A DNA stretch of 64,000 nucleotides from the NCBI RefSeq assembly GCF_014750685.1, contig NZ_JAAXGE010000003.1:248001-312000 (forward strand), read 5' to 3'. Positions 1 to 8,144 of the stretch are shown piece by piece. The notes below the pieces were generated by a model, which was given only the letters and a program-made list of their open reading frames with translations, was not told the DNA's origin and searched no databases. This DNA is from Bacteroides sp. GM023. Lineage in GTDB: Bacteria > Bacteroidota > Bacteroidia > Bacteroidales > Bacteroidaceae. Position 1 is the first letter of the stretch. Each line of letters starts with the position of its first letter. The translations under genes and the position numbers were made by a program.

Positions 1-2
1 GT

Positions 3-161
3 TTTCTTCGCTATAAGTTTCCTTTCTTGAACGATTACAAAGAAAAACAGAACGAACTGATGATACAGATTCTTGAAAAAGTATCTATTCAAGGTGCTAC
101 AATAAAGGAACGCTATTTCGATGAACTTGCACAATTATTATTTGATAACAATAAAATATGA
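3..161 (+). CDS. 3' end of an unidentified CPS-operon protein (partial)
   Basis: An open frame runs in from the left edge and stops with TGA at 159-161, three bases before the start of the HprK-like gene. The visible 52 residues begin FLRYKFPFLNDY and end LLFDNNKI. They are charged and probably helical, with no recognisable motif. Genes directly upstream of HprK-like proteins in such loci are often nucleotidyltransferase-family proteins, so that is one possibility, but nothing in this fragment proves it. The tight spacing says it is co-transcribed with the genes that follow. Confidence 0.6.
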   Translation, partial: FLRYKFPFLNDYKEKQNELMIQILEKVSIQGATIKERYFDELAQLLFDNNKI

Positions 162-164
162 AAT

Positions 165-1295
165 ATGGATTATCGTATCAATCATGCAGGAATGGACATT
201 GTTTTTAAGCTCAATGACATTCAGAATTCATACCTTAGAGAATGCGTATTAGACGCCTTAAAACGTTTCTATGGTCATTTCCTTCAAAATACAGGTGAAC
301 AGCCTGTAGTTATGACATATCGTTTAACAGACCATATAGATGATTATTTCGATAAAAATGCCAATAATGTATCTATGACTGAGGCTGCAAAAATAAATGA
401 TTACCAATGCTTTTTTGCAGGTCATGGGAATCGTTTCGGTTATGAGTTTACAAATGGATTATTGTCAACTATCTATTATAGTGTATATACTCCAGGTCGA
501 GTGAATAATACTAAACAAAGAATTGTTTCACGAGATTTTGCATCAAATATAGAAAAACAAGTCGCAGCAATGTACACACGAGGTTTTTTACATCCAATGC
601 AACTTGTTAATCTTCAGAACGGAGGTACTTTTCTTCATGCATGTGGCTTTTCTATTGGTGAAAATGGTTATATTGTAGCAGCAACTCCAGGAGCGGGAAA
701 GAGCTCGTTACTTTTATCTATGGCATTTTCTAATAAGGTTGATGTACATTTCATATCTGATGATTTTTCTTGCGTAGATGCTAAAGGTTATGTCCATCAG
801 ATAGGTCGTTCTATGGCAATAAAAAGTCATCAGATCCAATATTTCCCTGAACTAAAAGATAAACTCCAAGATATGTCGTTTTGGCAAAAAATGCAATGGT
901 TTACTTTAAAAAAAAGAGGTTTACATAGATATGCTGCACCTGAAGATATATATCCGAATCGTATAGCAACGAATAAAAAGGTTAGTGGTATTGTTTATCT
1001 CACCAATCATGGAAAAAATACTTTTGAGCATACATCTATGTCTGTCTCGGACTTTGCTGATTTAAATGCAAATATGCTGTTTGGAGAATTATTTCTTGGT
1101 ATTCAAATTGCTAATAATGCTTTGATTATACCAGGATATAAGAATGTCAAAAGTGTAGATGCTTTTATTTCTCAAACAAGAACAACTATTGAAAAGATAT
1201 TTAAAGATGTACCATGTACACTTGTAAAACTACCATTTCGTTCGGATCCAAGGCTGGCTTTTGAATATCTCGTAAATCAAAAGATTATAAAATAA
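165..1295 (+). CDS. HprK-like P-loop kinase/ATPase in a CPS operon
   Basis: This 376-residue protein resembles the C-terminal kinase half of HPr kinase/phosphorylase. A Walker A-like loop, ATPGAGKSS, lies at about residues 173-181, preceded by the typical LHACGFSI segment (157-164). An acidic Walker B-like ISDDFSCVD follows at about 197-205. The N-terminal 150 residues have no motif I recognise. True HPrK acts on HPr of the phosphotransferase system; stand-alone relatives in polysaccharide and peptide clusters have largely unknown substrates. It follows the upstream partial gene by 3 bp and is followed 2 bp later by an acetyltransferase gene, so it belongs to the CPS operon. The fold assignment is good; the function is unknown. 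Confidence 0.75.
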   Translation: MDYRINHAGMDIVFKLNDIQNSYLRECVLDALKRFYGHFLQNTGEQPVVMTYRLTDHIDDYFDKNANNVSMTEAAKINDYQCFFAGHGNRFGYEFTNGLLSTIYYSVYTPGRVNNTKQRIVSRDFASNIEKQVAAMYTRGFLHPMQLVNLQNGGTFLHACGFSIGENGYIVAATPGAGKSSLLLSMAFSNKVDVHFISDDFSCVDAKGYVHQIGRSMAIKSHQIQYFPELKDKLQDMSFWQKMQWFTLKKRGLHRYAAPEDIYPNRIATNKKVSGIVYLTNHGKNTFEHTSMSVSDFADLNANMLFGELFLGIQIANNALIIPGYKNVKSVDAFISQTRTTIEKIFKDVPCTLVKLPFRSDPRLAFEYLVNQKIIK

Positions 1296-1297
1296 AA

Positions 1298-1867
1298 ATG
1301 TATCAGCTTGAAGATTATATTAAAGCGGATTTGCGAAAAGAAAAGGTTTGTTCTAAATTTTTTTTGATTCGAAAATGGGCTTGCTTATGGATAGATCCAA
1401 TTGGTGATAGAAGATATATTGTTAAGTATATGCTTGCTCTTCGTCATACAGAATATTGTATAGATAGAATTAGTTCTATTCACAACCCTTTCTCAAAAGT
1501 TTGTTATCAGATAAAATCATTCTATTGGCTGTCGAGGTTAAGAAAACTGTCATATATTACGCAATTTCAAATTCCACCTTTTACAGTTGGAAAAGGTTTG
1601 GTAATATGGCATTGGGGACCAATTATTATTAATCCTAATGCGCGAATTGGTGAAAACTGCACGCTCAATCCAATGGTTGTAATTGGACATAAAAATCCCG
1701 GTGAAGGGGCTCCTAAGATAGGAAATAATGTTTTCATTGGAGCAGGGTCTAAAATAATAGGGAATATACATATTGGGAATAATGTAATAATAGGACAGAA
1801 TGTGGTGATAACGAACGATATACCAGACAATACTATAGTCGTGTCACAAAAGCCAAGAATATTATAA
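1298..1867 (+). CDS. Serine O-acetyltransferase-like hexapeptide-repeat acetyltransferase
   Basis: A 189-residue protein whose C-terminal half (about residues 95-185) is a left-handed beta-helix of hexapeptide repeats: IGENCT, IGNNVF, IGNIHI and IGNNVI. It has the CysE/maltose-acetyltransferase-type pattern, including HWGPIIIN and a VVIGHK turn. The family transfers acetyl from acetyl-CoA to a hydroxyl or amine. Within a CPS operon the likely acceptor is a sugar, a sugar nucleotide or a precursor rather than serine, but that is inference from context. The gene begins 2 bp after the HprK-like gene and is followed 15 bp later by a cytidylyltransferase-like gene. Confidence 0.8.
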   Translation: MYQLEDYIKADLRKEKVCSKFFLIRKWACLWIDPIGDRRYIVKYMLALRHTEYCIDRISSIHNPFSKVCYQIKSFYWLSRLRKLSYITQFQIPPFTVGKGLVIWHWGPIIINPNARIGENCTLNPMVVIGHKNPGEGAPKIGNNVFIGAGSKIIGNIHIGNNVIIGQNVVITNDIPDNTIVVSQKPRIL

Positions 1868-1882
1868 TAACAAATATAGAAA

Positions 1883-2611
1883 ATGATTATGAAAATCGTA
1901 GCACTTTTGACAGGTCGTGGTAACAACACGATGAAAGACAAGAACGTGAGAACTGTATTGGGTAAACCTTTACTTTATTATCCTGCTATGGCAGCTAAGA
2001 CTTGTAGTCTGATTACTGATTTTTATGTAAGTAGCGACTGTGATAAGATTCTTAATGCGGCCGAGGAATGCGGATATAAAAAAATAGTGCGTCCGGCTGA
2101 GTTAGCTATGCCTACAGCGCAGCATGTGGATGCGATCACTCATGCACTTAGTGTAATGAAGGATGATGGTGTTGAACCAGATATTCTTGTCGTACTTCTT
2201 GCTAATTCTGGGATTATTAAGACTGAGTGGATTGAAGAGTCAGTGCAGAATCTTCTTAAGAATCCTGACCTCTCAGCATCATGTCCCGTTGTGCTTGAAA
2301 TGGATAACCACCCATATCGTTCAAAGTGCCTTCGTGAAGATGGGTGCCTTGGTACATGGTTTGATTTTAAAAACAGGAATATTTCTACAAATCGCCAGGA
2401 TTTGCCAATGAACTTTGTACTCTGTCATAATTTTTGGACTCTTAATCTTAAGAATTCGCTTTACGAAGAAGAGGAAGGACAGCAGCCTTGGACATTTATG
2501 GGTAATAATATCAAGCCTATTGTTGTTAAGGAAAGTTTCGATGTGCATGACGAAGAGGATATCATCCGTACGGAAAAGTGGTTACAAGAAGAAGCTATTT
2601 CATATGAATAA
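1883..2611 (+). CDS. Cytidylyltransferase-like enzyme (CMP-acylneuraminate/CMP-KDO synthetase family)
   Basis: A 242-residue nucleotidyltransferase of the NeuA/KdsB type. The N-terminus (VALLTGRGNNTMKDKNVR then LGKPLL) matches the family's nucleotide-binding signature of an Arg-Gly loop, a Lys-Asn pair and GKPL. The family activates nonulosonic or ulosonic acids as CMP-sugars in the cytoplasm. A second ATG at 1889 (MKIVALLTG) is an equally good start. The stop codon overlaps the start of the next gene, which looks like a GT-B transferase, suggesting that the two products act in sequence. No NeuB-type synthase is in the window, so the sugar cannot be named. Confidence 0.75.
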   Translation: MIMKIVALLTGRGNNTMKDKNVRTVLGKPLLYYPAMAAKTCSLITDFYVSSDCDKILNAAEECGYKKIVRPAELAMPTAQHVDAITHALSVMKDDGVEPDILVVLLANSGIIKTEWIEESVQNLLKNPDLSASCPVVLEMDNHPYRSKCLREDGCLGTWFDFKNRNISTNRQDLPMNFVLCHNFWTLNLKNSLYEEEEGQQPWTFMGNNIKPIVVKESFDVHDEEDIIRTEKWLQEEAISYE

Positions 2612-3783
2612 TGATAGATGATATACTGAAATCATTTGTACAGTTTGCTAAACATGTATTGTTGGGTAAACGTCCAGATGTTATATTGTTTTATCCACAG
2701 CACTTTAATCGTTCTGTAGATGGTACTAATCCATATTTCGCACCATTAGTTAAGCTGTGTAAGGATAATGCTTTGCATTACCTTGAGATGGAAGAACCGG
2801 ATGGAGGAACACCACAGCCTCGAGACCCTCAGTGTATGAAGGCTGATGTGTTTTTCTGGTTTGTTACGGTATTGAGAAAACTGATAAGGAGCTGTAATAA
2901 GAATAAATCGCAGGTTGTAGTTGACAGGCAGATAGCAAAAGTGATAGATTTTTTGACTTTTCACAAACTGAGAGCGAAGTGTTATGTCACGATATCAAAT
3001 TCTATGATTGATGTACTTGCGGAAATAAATCCGCGAGGTATCGCTTACGACTATCAGCATGGTATTATATACAATGGTCATGAAGGGTATTTCGTTGAAA
3101 AAAATGTGGTCACATTGTCTCATACCTTAGCGAATCGGCGTATACTATTGTGGGGTGATATGTACAAGAAATGTTTTACTACTGTGCAAATACCTTTTAA
3201 TGCTGAAAAACAGATTAAGGTTGTCGGCTATCCAATAACAACTGCTGTTATAGAGCAGAAAGAACGTAAAACTATTGTAATATGTTTGCAGTTTAGGTCA
3301 GGAGGAAGTTATGAACTGCACGCAAATATGCATGATATGCTTTGTGAATGCCTTGATGTTCTTAAAAAATATAATTATAAAGTATTATTGAAGCATCATC
3401 CTCGTTTTAACGATGTATATGATTTAAGTGACATTACACAAAAATATGGATTTGCAGAGTATACGGATTTTCAGATGCAGGAATTGGTAGAAGAGGCTTT
3501 TTTGCAAATCACTTGGAATTCAACTACGATATTTGAATATGCAAATTACGGTATCCCATCTTTTTTACTGACTGACGAACGGTTGGATTGGGGTGAAACA
3601 ACGTTCTATCAACAATATTATTATCCGCTGTATCATAATGAGAAATTGGAGTTTGTTATGGAACGAATTGCTTCTAAAGAATCCTATGGACAGGATTGTG
3701 TAACAGTTAAGGATTGGTATGATAGTGCATATGCTCCGTTTGATAAGAATTTAATGCTGAAAATATTAAAAGGTAATGACTAA
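2611..3783 (+). CDS. Putative GT-B glycosyltransferase, possibly using a CMP-sugar
   Basis: A 390-residue soluble protein that I cannot place in a family with confidence. Its C-terminal half contains LKHHPRF (about residue 268) and NSTTIFEYANYGIP (about residues 309-322). These resemble the HP motif and the Ser/Thr motif of capsule-type sialyl-, KDO- and glycerol-phosphate transferases. The gene overlaps the stop of the upstream CMP-sugar synthetase-like gene and overlaps the next glycosyltransferase by 8 bp. Motifs and context make a CMP-sugar transferase the best guess; a CDP-glycerol-type transferase is the alternative. Confidence 0.5.
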   Translation: MIDDILKSFVQFAKHVLLGKRPDVILFYPQHFNRSVDGTNPYFAPLVKLCKDNALHYLEMEEPDGGTPQPRDPQCMKADVFFWFVTVLRKLIRSCNKNKSQVVVDRQIAKVIDFLTFHKLRAKCYVTISNSMIDVLAEINPRGIAYDYQHGIIYNGHEGYFVEKNVVTLSHTLANRRILLWGDMYKKCFTTVQIPFNAEKQIKVVGYPITTAVIEQKERKTIVICLQFRSGGSYELHANMHDMLCECLDVLKKYNYKVLLKHHPRFNDVYDLSDITQKYGFAEYTDFQMQELVEEAFLQITWNSTTIFEYANYGIPSFLLTDERLDWGETTFYQQYYYPLYHNEKLEFVMERIASKESYGQDCVTVKDWYDSAYAPFDKNLMLKILKGND

Positions 3784-4837
3784 AAAGATAAAAGTATTTC
3801 TTGGAGGGTATGTCAATTTTACAAATGCACAGAACTTGAACTGTCGTGCTTTGGCAAAATATTTAAATAAAGATAAGTTTGAGTGCGCTGCAATGTTGTT
3901 CCCTAATGGTAATCTTACAGTAGATGAAGACCTTGATGGTGTGAAATTAATAAAGCGGCATCGACCATTGCGTATATCGGCATGGTTGGTATATCTTAAA
4001 GGGATTATGTGGTGTGATGTGGCTTATTTACCTAAGGGAGAACTTTGGCATTTTTGTAACAAAATTCTCCGTTTGTTTGGTAAAAAGTCATTTACCACAA
4101 TGGAAGGCGTCTGTGATGATGTTTACGCCCAAAGTATGCGCAATGTATATGGGACGGATAACGATGTTAGAGCAGGGTATAGTTACACAACTAAAACATA
4201 CTCTATAACCAAATATATGGCATCTGAAAACGAGCGTCTGATGGGTATAGTTGCTCCAGAAGTTCTATATCTTGGATGTGAGGTTGAAAAGTTTGTAGCA
4301 ACTCCCCGGGAACATAAAAAATTGCGTAATGTTGTATTCATAGGTACGGATATGCGAAGAAAGGGGGTAGTTGATATAATGGAGTTGGCAAAACGTTTTC
4401 CTGAACTTACTTTCAATCTCGTAGGTGGAGGATTAGGTTTTGATGCAATATCAGAGATTAAGCGATTGAATTTAATGAATTGTAAGTATCATGGTGTGTT
4501 GAGTCATGAGCAGATTGCGGAGTTGGTTGAGAATATGGATTTACATATCTTTCCCTCACGTTCTGAGGGATTCCCAAAAGTAACACTTGAAACTGCTGCC
4601 ATGGGTGTACCATCTGTAGTTTATTCTGATTATGGGGCTGCTGAGTGGATTACTACAGGCAAAAATGGTTATGTTGTTGATACTATAGATGAGATTGGAT
4701 CAGTTATTAAGCATTTGCAACAGTATCCTGAGGAACTTGATACTCTTGCAGAGGAGGCTATTAAATTAGCTAAATCTTTTGATTGGAAGGTATTGGTGAA
4801 GGATTGGGAAAAGGTGATAGAGGATATGGAAAGATGA
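3776..4837 (+). CDS. Glycosyltransferase family 4 protein
   Basis: A 353-residue retaining GT-B glycosyltransferase. The C-terminal donor-binding half has the family's E-x7-E motif in SRSEGFPKVTLETAAMG (about residues 260-276), followed by a GVPSVV strand. A VVFIGTDMRRKG segment near residue 190 opens the second Rossmann domain. It presumably adds one sugar of the capsule repeat unit on the cytoplasmic face of the inner membrane; donor and acceptor cannot be read from sequence. It overlaps the preceding gene by 8 bp and is followed by the remains of an acyltransferase gene rather than by an intact neighbour. Confidence 0.85.
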   Translation: MTKKIKVFLGGYVNFTNAQNLNCRALAKYLNKDKFECAAMLFPNGNLTVDEDLDGVKLIKRHRPLRISAWLVYLKGIMWCDVAYLPKGELWHFCNKILRLFGKKSFTTMEGVCDDVYAQSMRNVYGTDNDVRAGYSYTTKTYSITKYMASENERLMGIVAPEVLYLGCEVEKFVATPREHKKLRNVVFIGTDMRRKGVVDIMELAKRFPELTFNLVGGGLGFDAISEIKRLNLMNCKYHGVLSHEQIAELVENMDLHIFPSRSEGFPKVTLETAAMGVPSVVYSDYGAAEWITTGKNGYVVDTIDEIGSVIKHLQQYPEELDTLAEEAIKLAKSFDWKVLVKDWEKVIEDMER

Positions 4838-4868
4838 GATTCATTGGGTATAATTAGTCGAAATAAAT

Positions 4869-5080
4869 ATGGGAGTTAAACGTATTAATGAGCTTGATTA
4901 TATAAGGTGCATTGCAATGTTTATGGTTGTGATGGGATATGTGTTGTTGTTTAGTCTAAAAATTGAGTACACAGTTTTAATTGGGATTATTGGTTGATAG
5001 AATATTATCGCTTAATCCAATTATACGTGTGATGTTTTTTTGAGAAAGTAAAAAACGTTGTTGGTAAGTTTATAAATTAA
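4869..5080 (+). pseudogene. Acyltransferase-3 family gene remnant with internal deletion
   Basis: An ATG at 4869 opens 42 codons reading RINELDYIRCIAMF...MGYVLLFSL, the N-terminus of a membrane acyltransferase of the AT3 family, before TGA at 4995-4997. In another frame, roughly 4980-5080, the DNA reads LLVDRILSLNPIIRVMFF and, after dropping one T from a run of seven, EKVKNVVGKFIN followed by TAA. That resembles an AT3 C-terminus. About 900 bp of middle seem to be missing. The catalytic His of the R-x10-H motif is Tyr (TAT for CAT). An intact AT3 gene starts 9 bp later. Confidence 0.7.
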
Positions 5081-5088
5081 AGATTAAA

Positions 5089-6081
5089 ATGTATAATACT
5101 CTCATACTTCTCTTACTTTTATCTGCGATATTTGTATTTGCAAAAAATGTACAAAATGCTGATAATATCCCCCCTCTATCTCACAATTCGGATGAGTTGT
5201 TAGCAAGAAAAAACACAGATGTTTATCGTGGTTGGGCTATACTCATTATTATGATAGGACATATCAGTGGGTGTTGGAATTGGGTGGGACTTGGAGGCAT
5301 GGGGGTAGCGATGTTTCTGCTTTTGAGTGGATATGGATTACATGAGTCCTATAAGAAGTGTGGAATAGAGGGATTCTGGAAGAAAAAACTATTGAGAATT
5401 GTGTTTCCTTATGTGGTTTTCCGTATAATTTGGATGATGGTGGACGGAGACATGAGTCTTCATAGATGGCAAAGTATCGTTGATTGTGCAAACTCTTCGT
5501 TTTGGTATATTGATTATTTAGTACGTTGCTATGTTGCTTTTTGGGTGGCGTGTTTATTGGATAAATGGCATATAAAATATGTGGTGTTGATTGTGTTTGC
5601 GTTGTATTCGTTTTTCGGTTTGTCGATTCTTTGTGGACAACAGGCATTGAGCTTTATTGTCGGCATTGTTCTTTCAGATAATGCAAACAAGGTTTCTGAC
5701 GTGAAGAATAAAGGTTGGGTAATGGCAATGTCAATATCTGTTGTTTTGGGTCTTGTAGCATTAGTAATTAAGCATCATCCTATGATATATGATAATGGTG
5801 GTGTAATGTTTGTGGCTATGCTATTGGTGCAGAATTTTACTTTGGCTATAACTTTTATTATTGCGTTATACTTCACTCGTAGATGGGTAGGTGGTCAGTT
5901 AATAACACTGTTTGGAGCGTTGAGTTTGGAACTTTATATTATCCATATGCGTTTACTGAAACCAATGGTTGGAGATAGTGTTTGGCAGGGATTGGCAATG
6001 ATGATAACTACAACATTATTGGCTTATGCGTTTAAAAAAATGACTCAACAGCTTATAAAGTATAAAATTATTTTCAATTAA
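5089..6081 (+). CDS. Membrane acyltransferase, AT3 family
   Basis: A 330-residue polytopic membrane protein. YRGWAILIIMIGH (about residues 45-57) carries the R-x10-H motif of the acyltransferase-3 family, and FLLLSGYGLHES follows as in other members. About nine or ten hydrophobic segments fill the rest. Such proteins O-acetylate, or otherwise O-acylate, surface polysaccharides, taking the acyl group from the cytoplasm. At 330 residues it is near the short end of the family. It directly follows a wrecked gene of the same family and lies 6 bp before a GT11-like gene. The acceptor sugar is unknown. Confidence 0.8.
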   Translation: MYNTLILLLLLSAIFVFAKNVQNADNIPPLSHNSDELLARKNTDVYRGWAILIIMIGHISGCWNWVGLGGMGVAMFLLLSGYGLHESYKKCGIEGFWKKKLLRIVFPYVVFRIIWMMVDGDMSLHRWQSIVDCANSSFWYIDYLVRCYVAFWVACLLDKWHIKYVVLIVFALYSFFGLSILCGQQALSFIVGIVLSDNANKVSDVKNKGWVMAMSISVVLGLVALVIKHHPMIYDNGGVMFVAMLLVQNFTLAITFIIALYFTRRWVGGQLITLFGALSLELYIIHMRLLKPMVGDSVWQGLAMMITTTLLAYAFKKMTQQLIKYKIIFN

Positions 6082-6087
6082 TCTAAT

Positions 6088-6915
6088 ATGTCTGATAGAA
6101 AATACATATATCCATGTTTGTCGTCTCAAGATTGGGGGTGGTTTCGCTTAAGTGGTGCTGGACTTGCAAACACAATGTTTGTAGCCGCTCGTGCATATAT
6201 TAATGCTAAGGAGCAAGGTCTTGAGATGTTATCGCCTACATGGCGTAAATGGAGTATAGGGCCTTGGTTTCGTCGTGAACGCGATAAGCGTATATATAGT
6301 TGTTTGTTCTATAATAAAGGCATATCAGGTTTTCATAAGTTGTGGATATTGAAGTTCCAAAAAACGAAGTTGTTGACATATCAGGGTAATGGTGTTCATT
6401 TTGTAGACTTGGAACCACAGCATGAGTTAGTGTATGAGTATTTTCGTGAAATTACTCGTCCAGAAGCTATTGCTCAAGTACCTAATGTAGAAGAACTGAG
6501 GAATTGTATAGCTGTACACGTGCGTATGGGTGATTATAGTGCGAATTGGCGTATCCCAGTTGAATGGTTCAAAGGTATTATAGAGAATGCACAGAAATTA
6601 AATCCCAAAAGTAAGTTCTTAATATTCTCGGATGGCACTGACGAAGAATTAGCTATGCTTACTGCGTTACCTAATACAGAACGGGTGTTCTATGGTAATG
6701 CGTATGCAGATATGGTAGCAATTTCTCGTTGCAAAATGTTGATAGCTTCAGACTCAACTTTCTCCTGTTGGGGTGCATTCCTTGGTAGAGTGCCAACATT
6801 ATTCTACAGAAGAAACTTTCCTTCGATATTTTCTGGTAATGTGCCTGAGGAGATAATTGGCGCTTCGACTGAGATTCCGGAAGTCTTCAAGAATATCATA
6901 TTAGGCAATAAATGA
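6088..6915 (+). CDS. GT11-like glycosyltransferase (alpha-1,2-fucosyltransferase-like)
   Basis: A 275-residue protein resembling the alpha-1,2-fucosyltransferase family. It has AVHVRMGDY (about residues 146-154), the counterpart of the HxRRGDY donor-binding motif, with the second Arg replaced by Met. SDSTFSCWGAFLG near residue 228 matches the conserved SxFSWWGA block, and FSDG sits between them. The family uses GDP-fucose, but with the altered motif and no GDP-fucose synthesis genes here, fucose is only a suggestion. The stop overlaps the next glycosyltransferase start by 4 bp. Confidence 0.7.
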   Translation: MSDRKYIYPCLSSQDWGWFRLSGAGLANTMFVAARAYINAKEQGLEMLSPTWRKWSIGPWFRRERDKRIYSCLFYNKGISGFHKLWILKFQKTKLLTYQGNGVHFVDLEPQHELVYEYFREITRPEAIAQVPNVEELRNCIAVHVRMGDYSANWRIPVEWFKGIIENAQKLNPKSKFLIFSDGTDEELAMLTALPNTERVFYGNAYADMVAISRCKMLIASDSTFSCWGAFLGRVPTLFYRRNFPSIFSGNVPEEIIGASTEIPEVFKNIILGNK

Positions 6916-8069
6916 AGCCAATATATTTAGTAATTACTCCTTTTTTTCCTACTGTGGAGTCATTTCGAGGTCCTTATATATATGATCAGGTGAGGGCTTT
7001 GGAGCGTGACGGACGTTATCATGTAGTGGTGCTCAAACCTACAAGCTGGATACATAAGGAAGAGAATTATGAGTATGGTGGGGTGAAGGTATATCGCTTT
7101 ACCACTTTTGACCTACCTACGAATGCTTGGCCGGGATGGGGGGATTCGTTGAGTTATCGTTCACTTAACAAGTGTCTTAAGAGATTGAATATTGATTGTG
7201 ATAATATAGCGGTAGTCCATTCACATGTAACGGCTTTAGGTAAGTTTGCAAATTTTGTCAAATCAAAAAATCCGAAATGTCTGACAGTGCTGCAGCATCA
7301 TGGGTATGATGTGCTTGGGGTGACAGATGGACGCTTCGCTGGGAAAGAATGGCATAAAACACATTGTATCAATTATGGTGTGAATATTTGCAGTAAGATA
7401 GATTTACATATAGGTGTCAGCCAAGAGATTCTTAGGTATCTTGGAAAATATGAGGGGATTATGTTGAGGGATAAGTATGTACTTTATAATGGAGTTGATA
7501 CATCTAAGTTTTATCCTATGGGTGCCAGAAAGAAAGTTAATGATATCTTTAGAATAGGTTGTGTTGCTAATTTTTGGGAATTGAAAGATCAAATTACTCT
7601 AATTAAATCGGTGGAGATACTGGTAAAGAGTGGTATGAAAAATATTAAAGTTTCGTTTGTTGGAACAGGTTATACTCGTGAATCGTGTGAGCAGTATGTT
7701 AATGAGAATGGTTTAAACAACTATTTCGAATTTAAAAATGAGGTTGACCATTCGCAATTAAATGCCTATTATAATACTCTTGACCTATTTGTATTACCAT
7801 CATATTGGGATTCCTTTGGATGCGTTTATACTGAGGCATATGCTTGTGGAGTTCCGTTTATGACAGCGAGGGGGACAGGAATAACGGAACTGATACCGGA
7901 AGAGGATTTTTTTAAATGGATTATTGAACCAAAAGATTATGCGGCATTAACTCGTAATATCATGTATTATATAGATAATCGTGAGAAACAGCTATTAAAT
8001 ACTTCGATAGATATCAAAGTTTTGGTTACCGAGTATTTAGATTATCTACAATTAAAACTCCATAAATAG
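6912..8069 (+). CDS. Glycosyltransferase family 4 protein
   Basis: A 385-residue GT-B enzyme. The N-terminal acceptor domain opens with LVITPFFPTVESFRGPY, and HHGYDVLG sits near residue 125. The C-terminal donor domain has FRIGCVANFWELKDQ and the E-x7-E motif in the variant form DSFGCVYTEAYACGVP (about residues 301-316), where Asp replaces the first Glu. It overlaps the GT11-like gene by 4 bp. A 75-bp gap follows, one of the longest inside the operon. It is presumed to act on the lipid-linked repeat unit in the cytoplasm; linkage and donor are unknown. Confidence 0.85.
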   Translation: MKPIYLVITPFFPTVESFRGPYIYDQVRALERDGRYHVVVLKPTSWIHKEENYEYGGVKVYRFTTFDLPTNAWPGWGDSLSYRSLNKCLKRLNIDCDNIAVVHSHVTALGKFANFVKSKNPKCLTVLQHHGYDVLGVTDGRFAGKEWHKTHCINYGVNICSKIDLHIGVSQEILRYLGKYEGIMLRDKYVLYNGVDTSKFYPMGARKKVNDIFRIGCVANFWELKDQITLIKSVEILVKSGMKNIKVSFVGTGYTRESCEQYVNENGLNNYFEFKNEVDHSQLNAYYNTLDLFVLPSYWDSFGCVYTEAYACGVPFMTARGTGITELIPEEDFFKWIIEPKDYAALTRNIMYYIDNREKQLLNTSIDIKVLVTEYLDYLQLKLHK

Positions 8070-8092
8070 AATATAAATTGACAGGAAGGGTT

Positions 8093-8107
8093 AATTTGTA
8101 ACAAATT
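8093..8107. repeat. Short perfect palindrome in an operon gap
   Basis: AATTTGTAACAAATT is a perfect 7-1-7 palindrome in the 75-bp gap upstream of the O-antigen-polymerase-like gene. It could bind a dimeric regulator or may be chance in AT-rich DNA. Confidence 0.3.
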
Positions 8108-8144
8108 CCATCTGTTTCTAAAAATATTCAATTACATTATTGAA

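Noticed and set aside
8093..8107. Internal promoter before the O-antigen-polymerase-like gene
   Set aside because: TTAATTTG-like sequence is one base short of the TAnnTTTG box and no -33 is seen; only the palindrome is reported.
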